A DNA stretch of 64,000 nucleotides from NCBI RefSeq assembly GCF_048564905.1, contig NC_133006.1:14468501-14532500 (forward strand), given 5' to 3'. The stretch is from Vicugna pacos (taxonomy: Eukaryota > Chordata > Mammalia > Artiodactyla > Camelidae). Each line of letters starts with the position of its first letter. The first letter of the stretch is position 1. Of the stretch, positions 1-10,820 are shown one piece after another. Under the pieces are notes generated by a model. That model was not told the origin of the DNA. It did not search any database and worked only from the letters and a program-made list of their open reading frames with translations. A program made the translations under genes and the position numbers.

Positions 1-240
1 GATGTGTTGGTAGTTTGTTTAACAACCGGATCTCTGGGAGAAAGTCTTTATTAGTTGTATTTGCCAATATCCATGGTGTAAATGCTTCCACCGTGGTTGA
101 TTTTAGTCTACCAATCTGAAGTCAATGAATAAGAAGTGGGGAGGAGGTAGTGTATAGTTGCCCAAGCAGAAATTTCACAGAGCAGTGAGACACATGCAAA
201 TAACATTTCATTAGAACCACTTGCCTTTCTGAGACCTGAG
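1..240. other. Unassigned sequence at window edge
   Basis: AT-balanced sequence before the recognisable L1 tail. I see no exon, RNA gene or repeat family here. It may be the flank of the LINE or a further degraded part of it. Confidence 0.4.
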
Positions 241-3200
241 GGTAGTAGTGTGTTGAAGTCAACTTGCTAAAGATTAATGACGCTGAGCATCTTTTCATGT
301 GCATGTTGGCCACCTAAATGTCCTCTTTGGAAAAGTGTCTATTCAGGTCTTCTGTTCATTTTTTGATGTTGAGTTATATGAGCTGTTCATATATTTTGGA
401 TATTAACCCCTTATCAGTCATATCATTTGCAAATATTTTCTCCCATTCAGTGGGTTGTCTTTCTAGCTACTATTGTGGAATTCTCCATTTCTCTCTTTAA
501 TTCTGTCAGGTTTTGTGTATTTTGGGGCTCTGCTATTGGGTGGCATATGTATTGGGAGCATATGTGTTTAATTATTATGTCATTTTAATGAATTGATGCT
601 TTCACCATTATAAAATATCTCTATCCTTAGTATATTTTTATCTTAAAATCTATTTTATCCAATATTGATATGGATACTGTACCTCTCTTATAGTTACTGT
701 TTGCATGGTGTGTATTTTTTCCTTCTTCTCCTTTCAACCTATTTGTGTCTATGGATCTAAAATGTCTCTTGTGTGGGTGTTGGGGGAGGGTATAGCGCAG
801 TGGTAGAGTGTGTGCTTAGCATGCACGAGGTCCTGGGTTCAATCCTCAGTTCCTCCATTAAAAATAAATAAAATTTAAAAAAAGGAACTAATTACCTCCT
901 TCCCTCACCTCCCGCAAAGTAAACTGTCTCTTGTAGGCAGTGAATAATTGAGTCTTGTTTTTTCGATCTGGTCTGATAATGTTTAAGGCATTCACATTTA
1001 GTATAGTTATTGACGTGGTTGGATTTATCTCTGCAATTTTGTTGTTTTTTCCTATATGCTTCATGTTTTTTGTTGTTGTGCTTCTGTTCTTCCTTTACTA
1101 TTTTCTTTTGTGTTAAATATTTTTCTGATGTACATTTTAATTCTTCTGTTGTTGTTTCTTTATTATATTTTTGAGTTATTAATCTCAGTTGTTTTAGAGA
1201 TTGCAGTATGCAATTTACCACAATATACTTCAGATTAACACTAACTCAGTTCTAGTAAATTATCAAAACTTTGCTCCAATATAGCTCAATTTCCTCCCTT
1301 ACCCTTTGTGCTATTATTGTCACGTGTATTATATCAATATATGTTATAAACCCAATAATAGTGTTATTGCTTTATATATTACATATTTTTAAAAATTTAA
1401 GAGAAGAAAGGAGAAAAATACATTTATAGAATTTTTTATATCAACGCACATATTTATCATTTCTGGTACTCTTCATTTTCTTCTGTGAATTCAACTTACT
1501 ATCTGGTGTCCTTGCCTTTCTCCAGTATAACTCTATTCCCTCTTTATGTTATAAACCCAAGAATTGTTTTTTAAATCAGTTAAGAGTATAAAAGAGAAGA
1601 ATGTATTTGTAGCATCTTTGTGTTTACCTATATAATTGCCTTTTTGGGGTGCTTTTTATTTCTTTGTATGGATTTGAGTTACTGTCTAGTGTCACTCCCT
1701 TTTACTCCGAGGGACTTCCTTTAGTATTTTTATAAGGCAGGCCTATTAGCCACAAATTCTCACTCTTTGTCTGGGAGTGTCTTTATTACACTTTCATTTT
1801 TGAATGATACTTTTATTGGACATAGACTTCTTGATTGACAGGATTTTTTTTTTCTTTCAGCTCTTTGAATATGCCATCTCACTCCTTCTGGCCTCCATTG
1901 TTTCTGATACAAAATCAGGGTTAATTTTATTGTGGTTCCCTGTATGAAGCTACATTTTTCTCTTGCTGCTTTCAAGATTTTCTCTGTCTTTCAATAGTTT
2001 TACTATGATGTCTGTGGATCTTTTTGTGTTTCTTCTACCTGGACTTTGTTTGGTTGTGTAAATTAGTGTCTTTCATCCAGTTTGGGAATTTGGAGACCAT
2101 TATTTCTTCAAAAAAAATTTTTTTTGCCTCTCTCCTCTTCTTCTGGACCTCCCATTGTACGCTGTATGTTCAATGATGTTCCACAGGCATCTGAGGCTCT
2201 GTTCATTTTTTTTCTTTCTGTTCTTTAGACTGAATAATCTCAACTGTTCTATCTTCAAGTTTGCTGATTCTTTATTCTTCCAGCTCAAAAATGCTATTGA
2301 ACCTGTCTAATGAGTTTTTAATTTTAGTTATTTACTTTTCAATTCCAGAATTTCCATTAGGGTTTAAAATATAGATATAAATAATATAAATATATATACA
2401 CACACATACTTACAGTCTTTTTACTGATATTCTCTTTTTGATGAATCATTTGATGAGTCTTTCTTTTAATTCTTTATACATGGTTTCCTTTAGTTCTTTG
2501 AACATATTTGTAATGACTGCTTTGAAGTCTTTGCCAGCTAAGTGCAACATGCAGACCACCTCAGAGGCTGTTCCTATTAACTACTTTCTCCCTCTGAATG
2601 GATCTCATTTTCCTGTTTCTTTGCATGTCTTGTAATTTTTTGCTGAAAACTGGACATTTTAGATAATACATTGTAGCAGCTCTGAGTCCTGACTCCCCAT
2701 GATCACAACCAGGGTTGTTGTTTTTGAGTTTTATGTTTGTTGTTTGTTTGTTTTAGTGACTCACTGAGACTAATTCTGTGGAGTCTGTCTTCCTCACAGT
2801 GTGAGGCTGCTGCTGTCTCTGCTCAGTTTATTTTTAAAATTCGCTTTATTTTTAAGCCTGGCTTCCTAGGAATTGTTGCAGGGTCAGCATAGCTTAGTGT
2901 TCTACCAATGATTGGTCAGAAATTGTGCTTAAACACCTTGATCCAGTTAGGCTTCTATCCTCTGCCAGTGCATCCGTGGGTGAGTTGGGAAACACATTCA
3001 AGATCTAGGCAGTTTACTAATCTGCCTCTAGTCCCTGTGTGCTTAGCCAGGGATGAGTTGATAGCTGAGGCCCTCTCCAGTCTCATCTTAGTGTGCACAC
3101 AGCCTTCCATACCCCCAGAGATATATGGGAGCTTATCTAGGCTCACTATGGCTTTCTTGTTCCTGGATATCCCTGTTAAATGTTTTGCTGCTCTGCTGAT

Positions 3201-3355
3201 TTGTTTCTTGCCCCAGCCAGTATTATACTTCAGGCTAGCTGTAATGTTGGCTTTAATGTACATAATTTTAAAGAAATACACCTATACCAAGTGCGTGCTC
3301 ATATCATATTTCCCGGTAAGGGTGCACAATGAAACAAGTCTGTCAATGGCTGGTC
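240..3355 (-). repeat. Old LINE of HAL1/L1M type, 5' part plus 3' tail
   Basis: Read on the minus strand this is a LINE-1 relative. The stretch 2100-2288 encodes a peptide with EQSLRCLWNIIEHT and 1760-1975 encodes KAAREK, LSFKNES-like and PDK(Q/E) motifs. These are L1 ORF1p coiled-coil/RRM and C-terminal-domain wording. Downstream (1700 to about 950) is the long ORF1-ORF2 spacer, then the start of ORF2 with CLQET near 930-945, whose E corresponds to a catalytic glutamate of the L1 endonuclease. At about 480 the sequence jumps to the L1M 3' UTR (rc of the TTTGGATATTAACCCC block, 290-480). Nearly all of ORF2 is missing, which is the half-L1 layout, though an internal deletion of an L1M would look the same. 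Reading frames are broken in many places. The upper end (2640-3355) is taken as 5' UTR and is the least certain part. Confidence 0.75.
773..920 (+). repeat. Camelid tRNA-Ala-derived SINE inserted in the LINE
   Basis: The head is tRNA-Ala(AGC)-like with a pol III A box at 793-803 (one change, CGC for CTC) and a B box at 836-846. An A-rich AAATAAATAAAA stretch and the tail CTAATTACCTCC follow, as in camelid SINEs. Flanking direct repeats at 759-772 and 921-934 agree at 13 of 14 bases, so this is a retrotransposed copy. It splits the ORF2 start of the surrounding LINE and is younger than it. Confidence 0.9.
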
Positions 3356-4320
3356 CACCTCAGGACATCTCTAACTGATCTGCCCTGGCTGGGGGCTCTG
3401 TCTGGATGCTGAGCTCTGGACCTGGCATCCCTTGGGCAGAGTCTAGGGGACACTTGAGAAGAGCTGTTGCAGCAACAGGATTCTCCAGGAGGCATCTCAG
3501 AGGCAAGTGGTGGTCATCCAAGGTGGTTGAACTTGACTCCCTAGGACAGCCAGCCCTGCCCATCCTGGCTGGGTCTTTGCCCTCTTAGGGATGCAGGCCT
3601 GGCGGCTCTATTAGCAGGCCTGAAGTGGGGAGCCAGGTGCCCTCTACACTGGCTTCCAGTCACCAGAAACCTGCCAGGCACTCAGGAGGAAGATCTAACA
3701 GAGCCAAGAGAACGCTCAATTCCCACAGGGCAGGGCTTAGCAAGTGGGGGGTGGTCACCCAGGAAGCGGCTGGCTCCTGCTCCAGAAGCCCAGGCTGGAG
3801 AAGACTGGGACCTGTGGCCTCCTCAGCCCCCTGGGTACTCACTGAGAAGACAGGGAGTCAGAGAGCAGCCCCTCCCCCCGGGCACTGCCCCTGTCCTTGG
3901 GGTGGGCACGTAGAGAGGCCCGTGCCCGTGAGCTGAAGGTCAGTGTGCGGGTGGGAGGGGTGGAAGGCAGAGGGGAAAGCTGGGCCGACAGTCACGTAGG
4001 CTGATGTTATTGGTCACTCCGCCTCCCTGGGGTATCGTTTTCCTCATGGCCAAGCCTGTAGCTGAGTTCAGGGGGGCAGTCACGTCCCATCTCTGGCACG
4101 GCTCTTAGGCCACTCACAGTGCTGCCTCTGGGGCTGCTGAGGTCAGGGTGGCACTTGCCAGCACTGCCTAGTCTCAGCTCAGCTCCAAAGGTGGGGAAGG
4201 GGAGCCTAGGGAGTAGAAGCGTGGCAGGGACAGGTGCCTGGGGGCTGGGAGTGGCCAGGCTGCTGGGAAGGTGTCCTGGGGTACCTGGGGGGCTAAGATG
4301 GGTTTATATCAGGTGAGCAG
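3356..4320. other. GC-rich unique sequence, no gene seen
   Basis: Open frames on both strands overlap one another and show no recognisable domain, start context or splice structure. No interspersed repeat recognised. Confidence 0.4.
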
Positions 4321-4324
4321 CAGA

Positions 4325-4500
4325 ACAACTCAGGAACTCTCAGTCTGAAGGGGGGACAGCCCCTGCCCACAGGCAGCTCCCAGTCTGAGGGAGATGACAC
4401 AGCCCCTGCCCTTAGGGACTTTCCAGTCTGATGGGAGAGATGGTCCCTGTTCTCAGGGAGTCCCTGGCTGGTGGAGGAGACACAACCCCTGTTGACCGAC
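4325..4500 (-). repeat. L2-tail minisatellite, about 3-4 units
   Basis: Three to four head-to-tail units of 39-44 bp. Each reads on the minus strand as CAGACTGGGA-GCT-CCTG-GGGCAGGGGCTGTG-TCTCCCT, matching the 3' end of LINE L2. Units differ by 20-30%, so the array is old. Confidence 0.7.
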
Positions 4501-4524
4501 AGTGGCTGGGTCTGAGCTGAGCTT

Positions 4525-5015
4525 GGTGGTGGCTGGGATTAGAACCCCCTCCCCGTCCTCTCCCCCAGTGTAAGACTCCCAGCTCATCCAGAACGGACCC
4601 TTTGGAGGAGCCCTTGCTCAGACCCTGGGAAGGCCTGGCAGGTGCCCCACATGTGACTGCCCACATGCAATAGGGAGGGGCTGCCAGAGCCTATGTGCAG
4701 ACAGACAGCGGCGTCCCCGTGTCTGAGTGCGTCCTTGGGGCTGGGTCCAGCAGAGGGAGCTGGCAGCCAGCGGGAGCTGAGCAAGCCAGCCCTGACCCCG
4801 AGATGGCCTTGAGGCGCTCCCGCTGCCCACCCAGGGTGGGGGATTCACCCCGTGGCTGGAGCTGGAGTGGCCGGCAGCATACGTGGGGGCCCAGGCGTCC
4901 TCAGCCCACCCCAACACCAGGGCTGCCGCACAGAGACCCCTCCACAGAATCCCAAATTCCACACTTCAGCTGGGCCTATGGAGTCTTTCCCACGGTCCCG
5001 GGATAGGTAGAAAGG
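4525..5015. other. GC-rich unique sequence
   Basis: No repeat or exon recognised. CpGs are present but not dense enough to call an island by eye. Confidence 0.35.
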
Positions 5016-5029
5016 CAAGGGCTCAGAGC

Positions 5030-5170
5030 CCTGGGTGTTCTGCTCCCTCTCTTACTATTTCTGTGACTCCGGGCAAGTTATATAGTCTCTCTGGGTCTCA
5101 GTTTCTTCATCTATAAAACGGGCTGCTGTGGAGGGAAAGTGCATGGAAGGCTCCTGGCACAAAGGAGGTG
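5030..5170 (+). repeat. MIR SINE
   Basis: Core wording CTGGGTCTCAGTTTCTTCATCTATAAAA preceded by GTGACTCCGGGCAAGT, then a degraded tail with CTCCTGGCACA. Confidence 0.85.
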
Positions 5171-5544
5171 CCAGTTAGGGCAACTTCCCTTCTCCTCATT
5201 CCATTCTTCTCTGCTTCACACAGGGGACATCTCCCTGAGCTGAGGCTGAAAGCCCGGAGGGAAGGCCAGCCAAGGTCAGGTGGCACTAGCCAGGGCAAAC
5301 TTCCTTTGGAGTTGGATTTGGGGCGATGCTTCCTCTCAGCCCCTAACACAGACACGTCAGACTGCAGCCAGGATGAGGTGGCACCGATGGGGGGAGGGGC
5401 ATGACCCCATCGACTCTTCACTAGCACCTTGCCTAGCAACCCTTCCACTCACATGTTCCTGGCTACAGGTCAGCGCCCAGTGGGCTTTACTGGGCTCTTC
5501 CCACCTGCTTCAGTCCTGAGGTCTCCTTGGGGCGTTCCCTCCCT

Positions 5545-6060
5545 TTCCTGCTCAGTATGTTTATTGAGCATTTACTACGTGCCAAGTCCTCTTCTAGGCA
5601 CACAGGAGACAGCAGTGAGCAAAACAGAGGTCATTTTCATCACGTAGCTGGCATTCTAGTGGGAGGTGAAAACATTAAACAAAATAAATATATTAGAAGG
5701 TGGTAAGTCCTCTGGATCAAAATAAAGAAGGACTGAGAGATAGGACAGTGAGTGTAAGGGGGTGATACAACCTTAATAGAGAAATCAGGGAAAGCTACAC
5801 TCAGAAGGTAACATTGAGTAAAGACCTGAAAGGGAAAACTATGAGCAAAACTTGGAGAAAACATTCCATGAGAGGGAACAGCGCGTGTAAAGGCCCTGGG
5901 GTGGTAGTAGAGCTGGCTTCTTTGAGGAACAGCCGATATGGAATGAGTGAGAGAGGGAGTAGAGGCAGATGAGGTCAGAGAGGTAGGAGGGAACAGATCC
6001 TAATGGGCTGGTAGGCCATTGTCAGGATTCAGGGAAGAGAGACAGGAGGCACTTCCTTTT
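5545..6060 (-). repeat. L2-ended ancient dispersed repeat
   Basis: Begins with the antisense L2 tail (TTGAGCATTTACTACGTGCC) and continues through wording common to old mammalian repeats: TTCTAGTGGGAGG, AAACAAAATAAATA, AGGTAACATTGAGTAAAGACCTGAA, GGCCCTGGGGTGG. I am sure it is repetitive but not of the exact subfamily. Confidence 0.65.
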
Positions 6061-6264
6061 CTCCAATGGACAATGGGACAGTAAGGAAATGCCTCCTGCT
6101 TTAATAAAAATGAGCCCCAGAACATCCAAGGTTGGAACTGGAAATATCCTCCTGATTGAGAGAGGCAGCTTGGTGCATGAGGACCTGCCCACTTCGGAGT
6201 CTCACCAGATTCTGGTGCCATCTCACATTGGTCTTGGGAGAGGGGCGTGGCTGCTCAAGGAAGT

Positions 6265-6395
6265 GTCGAGAGCACGCCGAGGGCAAGGGTGTCCTGGCGA
6301 TCCTGTATCCTCAGTGCCTGGACTTATCAGAGGTGCTCAGCACAGCCCAGTTGAATGAAGACTCAGTTGAAGGAGGGAGTGAATGACTGAGTGAT
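6265..6395 (+). repeat. L2 3' end fragment
   Basis: Reads CTGTATCCTCAGTGCCTGG, then AGGTGCTCAGCACA and TTGAATGAA, the degraded order of the L2 tail. Confidence 0.7.
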
Positions 6396-6399
6396 GGAC

Positions 6400-8240
6400 A
6401 CAGGCCCTGGCCCTTCATTCCCCATCATGACAGAGACCAGGCTGGAAGGTTTCAAATGCTGTGGGTGTTGCACTCGGAGAGAACCAGGCCTCTGAGATGG
6501 TGTGGCCAATGGGGCTTCACCTATTTTTCCACATGGGGCCTCTTGCAGGGGTATCTCTACCAGCTCCTAGGTAGCATTTTTATGGTGGAGCCACATTCCA
6601 CATCCCACCACACCCTGCCCCCAAACACACACATCTCAGACACCCAGCACCTTCAGAGACCAAACGTGCGTCAGGATCTCCATCCCCTGAAATCCAGCAT
6701 CTTGTCTGAGGTCCATCTCTTTCTTCCTTGAGCCACATCAGAAGGTGCCACCCATTGTGGGGAGCTCTCCTGAACCCCCACACAGGACGGTGGCCTTGCA
6801 GACCTCAACAGAAGAATGACCCCAGCCTCAGGCAGGGGTGGGTTGTGGCCCAGAGCCGGGTAATGATATTGATGACAACAGCAGCGACTTGCATTCATCA
6901 AGCTCTGGCTATGCCCCTGACTCCGTCCTAAACATGCCACCCACTTTACCTCACCAAGCTCCAGGGGCCTCCATGTGCCTATCAAGGGGGCTGGGGCTTT
7001 GAAAAGTCAAAGGACTTTTCTAGGGGCACTTCCTGGGTGGGAGCAGAAGGCCTGCAGGGCTCCAGGCCCTGGAGCATCTAAACAGAGGGTTTCAGCCCGA
7101 AGCCCACCATCTCCGTGAGACCCCAGCTGAGTATGTCAAACTCCAGGCCCACCCTCCAGAGGAGAGGCTGGGGTCCTGGGATAGAGGGGATGTAAGCTGG
7201 GAGAGCTGGACCAGCGAGACTGAGTGGCTCCCTGATGTCCCTGGTCCTTGGCTGCTCTGCTGGGAGAGTGGAGGTGGCTGTCGTGGCTCAGGGCTCGGGT
7301 GCTCCCAGGGCACGTGCTGCTTCTCCGGGCTCTGAGGCTGCCTGCTGCTCACCCTTCACCTCTGGGCCAGCTGGGCCCACTGGGGAGGGAGGCTGCCAGC
7401 AGGGCCAGGCCCAGCCTCCCCGCCTGGGCTGAGCATGGGTCTCCTGCCTGCAGAAAACAGATCTGGGGAACCCACAGAATCTTCCAGAGCCTGTGCCTCC
7501 TCCCCTGGCAGAGGAAGCTGAGAGTGGGGTCCTGCTCACTCCAGGGCTCAGCTGCCCTCTTGGGGTCAGCAGCACTGCCGCCCTGCCTGCCGGCTCACGG
7601 GAGGTGAGAGGATAGCGGGCAGGAAAGCTGCATAGAGATCTGTAAATTCACCAGTTCACACAATTTCACCACCGTTCCCAGCTGGGTGGCCTGTCTCCTC
7701 TGAACTTGAATGCCCAGGAACCATACTTCTCACCTGGGCACAGCTCACCTCGCCCTTGACTGAGTCATTTGTGCACATTTCTGACCCCCGAGTGTAGACA
7801 AGCCCGGGGGTGTGTGGAGAGGGCAGGATTCAGGTGGGAGTCCACTCCCAGCACAGGGCCTGGTACAGAGCGAGCTCCCCTCCCACCCCTTTCCCTTCCA
7901 GAGAACAGCAGGATAGACGTGGGCGAGGGGTGGGGAGGAGATGGGGTGGGGTGGACGTGTTCAGGGAACGGTAGGAGGAGTCTGGCCTCCTGGCTCTGCC
8001 CAACTGCTCTGACCTCCTGTTTGTCTCCCTTTGGAATGTTTGAGAATAAAGGTGATGCCTTTGGGGACACGTGCTCAGGCCATCCCACCAAAGACTCTAC
8101 GGGTCTCAGAACCCAGAGCTAGCAGGATGGAAGGACATGCTCCTGATAGAAACTGGCAGAGGGAAAACCTGCAGAAGCGACCCTGGCATGTGCAGCTGCC
8201 TGATCACAAGCCACCACGGCGGCTAGTGGCGGCCAGGTGT
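6400..8240. other. GC-rich unique sequence with one MIR scrap
   Basis: A weak antisense MIR lies at about 6855-6960 (TTGCATTCATCAAGCTCTGG...CCACTTTACCTCACCAAG). The rest is unassigned. Open frames here are GC-driven shadows without domains. Confidence 0.4.
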
Positions 8241-8244
8241 TTGT

Positions 8245-8355
8245 GCGTTTCCTCCAGGGCAGGAGCTGGGTCATATTCCTTCGTGTCCCCAGTGCCTAGT
8301 GCAGGGTCTGGTCTACAACATGCCCATAACACGTGACTGTTGAACAAATTTGGCC
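8245..8355 (+). repeat. L2 3' end fragment
   Basis: CAGGGCAGGAGCTGGGTCAT, then GTCCCCAGTGCCTAGTGCAG and GTTGAACAAAT: the L2 tail in order. Confidence 0.8.
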
Positions 8356-8359
8356 CTTG

Positions 8360-9185
8360 CTCATGTGAGCACCAGCTGAAAATGACAGTGTCCTCCCATT
8401 GTGAATGCTCACTCAGCAGTGAGCTCAAGGATGTGGGGCCATGGGTGATGGGCATCCTGGACTCCAGGAAAGGAAGGATCCCATGGCTTTACACTGTGGG
8501 AGGCACTGAGAGCCAGGAAGGATGCAAGGCTGGGAGGTGGGTCCCTTCCCAAACCATCGTAGCCAGGCTTATGTGGAGGGAGGAGGGCGCACCTCGGGAG
8601 GCACCAGGGGTGGAGAAGGTGCTGAAACAAACTCCATTTTGAAAGTCCACATTCAAAATCTGGTAAAATGAACTCTTGGCCAAATACCAGCATGTGGCTC
8701 ACCCTGCAGAGAGCAAAGATGCTATGGCAGGGGAGCTGAGATTTCAGGGAAAAAGACCTCGGATGGCTTTCTTTCTTTAATTCTGTTGGCACAAGAAAGA
8801 GGGCCAACTCTCCCTGCAAAGAGTACAAACCAAAAGCAGAGACGAGCAAGCCCAACGAGTCCATCCTAGCGGAGAGAGGAGATGTTAGGTTGGAGCTGGC
8901 CACGTTCATGGGGCTCAAGTCTGGGGCCAGGGGGAGTTCATCTCTGGAGCTGGAAGATCCCCTCCCACCCGCTGCACATGAACACAGAATCTCAGCTATG
9001 GAGGGAGGGCAGAACACCAGAGCTGGGCTGACCAGGATCTGATTTTTAAAAAGGGGAAGAGTCTATTTGGGAAATGACAAACTTCTGAGCTTAAAGCTAA
9101 CCCCCAGTGAATACTTGAGAGTTGATTATTTGGCATGTGAATTCACGGATAAAGGAGACAGACTGACTTGGACAGACAGACAGCA
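8360..9185. other. Unique sequence, no gene seen
   Basis: Holds a 202-codon minus-strand open frame with no recognisable domain, treated as fortuitous. No repeat recognised. Confidence 0.4.
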
Positions 9186-9189
9186 GCAG

Positions 9190-9345
9190 AACCCTGTGGC
9201 AGACATTTAATTTCATAAACCCTCACAACGTGGAGGGGTGGGTTTTGTTACCACCAGTTGGCAGGTGAGGAAACAGGCTTCTGGAAGTTAAGTCATTTGC
9301 CCAAAGCCACACAGCTAGAAATAGGGAGATCAGCTGGACCCAGCG
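9190..9345 (-). repeat. MIR SINE
   Basis: Antisense core: CAGGTGAGGAAACAGGCTTC, TTAAGTCATTTGCCCAAAGCC and CACACAGCTAGAAATAGG. Confidence 0.85.
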
Positions 9346-9819
9346 CTGCTGACTATAAAGGCCAGGGGGTTCCTCTCCAGACCCTCCAACTGGCTCTACT
9401 CAGAGCAAATGATGCCGCATTAGCCAGCCTCAGCTCTCTTTCTCACAAGGATGCAGGGCTGCTGGGAGTGGGAGTGCTGGATTTCCGCCAGGAGGGCGAC
9501 AGAGCCTGTTGGGATATTCAAGTGGAGCTGGCTCCCATGACAACAGCAGGGAAACGCCCATAGCGACAACTAATGGATGGACACCTCAAATTCTCTAGGG
9601 CTTGTCCTAAGGCCCTAGTCCTTGTCCCCATTACCCTGGACATTTTTATCAATGGCTGCCTCCCCTGATCGCAGATGTCCTGCAGTGGAGAGGAAAGGGC
9701 TCAGCGGCACAATGAGTCCAACCTGCCTGACAGTGCCTGGAACAACGGGCAAAACAAACTAGAAGAATCAACAGTGGGCAGAAATGACAAAGTCCAGCTC
9801 CAGAATGGAAACAAAATCT

Positions 9820-10380
9820 AAGTCAAAAGATACATAAGTATTGATCCTACAGAGATGCTGGTACGTGTATGGTATGGCTTCTGTGCAAAGCATGGTCTTG
9901 AAACTGGAAACAACCTCCATGTCCACCACTAGGGGCTCAGTTAAATACCTTGGGTAGATACACACAATGGAAGGCCATGGGGCTAATACAAAGAATGAGG
10001 CAGGGACTTATATACTGGTAAGGGACGTTCTCCAAGATATTGAATTAGGTAAAAAAGCAAAGTGCACAGTGTACACTGACAGTGTGGGCTGTGCTGCTGT
10101 TAGTGCAATCAACATGTGCATATATTTGCATATGTACAGCTCATCTCCAGAGGATACACAAGAAACCAAGTAGATGGTTGTGCGTCTTGCTTTACACTAT
10201 ATATATATCTTTTGTGCTTTTATTTTGTGCCAAATGCATGTATGAGTGTGTGTGTGTATGTGTGTGTGTATGTGTGTGTGTGGTATGTAAACGGATGGAG
10301 CAGGCCTCACAGCAGTTCTATTGAAAAAGACCTCGAAGTGTAACTGACCATAAACTCACTGAGAATTGCTTAAAAAAAGA
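9820..10380 (+). repeat. L1M-type LINE 3' UTR
   Basis: Sense L1 3' region: TGGAAACAACCTCCATGTCC, then CACAATGGAAGGCCATGGGGC, TCCAAGATATTGAATTAGG and GGATACACAAGAAACCAAGTAG. It ends in an A-rich stretch near 10370. A TG microsatellite sits inside it. Confidence 0.8.
10234..10283 (+). repeat. (TG)n microsatellite with TATG interruptions
   Basis: Alternating TG about 50 bp long with regular A substitutions (TGTGTATGTGTG), inside the L1 3' UTR. Confidence 0.9.
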
Positions 10381-10734
10381 AAAAAGCAACTGTAATCTGA
10401 GGTTATATTAACAGGAGCATAGGACCCAGGCTAAAGGAGGTTTATGTCCTGCTGTCCTCTGAGCTGGTCAGGTTGTACCCAGAATGTGGGGCCTCTCTGA
10501 GGGAGCCATGTCTGAGGAGAAGCACTGGTAGCTACATCAGACCTGAGGGAACAACTTGGCTAGAGTGGAGATGGGGTGGATGCTAAAGAGAGGATTGTTG
10601 AAGGGCTGGCATGTGGAAGCAGGAGGAACTTGATTACCAAAGTGCTCCAAAAATAAAACTTGGATCGATGGTTTGGAAGGTTCAGGGAGATTAATTTTGG
10701 CCTCAGGACCTTTCTAATTGTTAGAACTGAATTA

Positions 10735-10820
10735 TGTAATAATAATATAGTATAATTATAATACATAACATATTGTACTACATAATTTAATAATATAATA
10801 AGTAATTTCTAATAATTAGT
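10735..10820. repeat. AT-rich low-complexity tract
   Basis: Runs of AATAATATA and TATAATTATAAT, almost without G or C. Confidence 0.8.

Noticed and set aside
773-860. tRNA-Ala-like sequence as a tRNA gene
   Set aside because: Extra bases between the acceptor arm and the A box, a changed A box, an A-rich tail and target-site duplications show it is a SINE.
3356-8240. GC-rich stretch as a CpG island promoter
   Set aside because: High GC but CpG is depleted; no dense CpG cluster visible.
8409-9017. 202-codon minus-strand open frame
   Set aside because: No recognisable domain or homologue-like wording. GC-rich DNA with few chance stops; no splice or promoter context.
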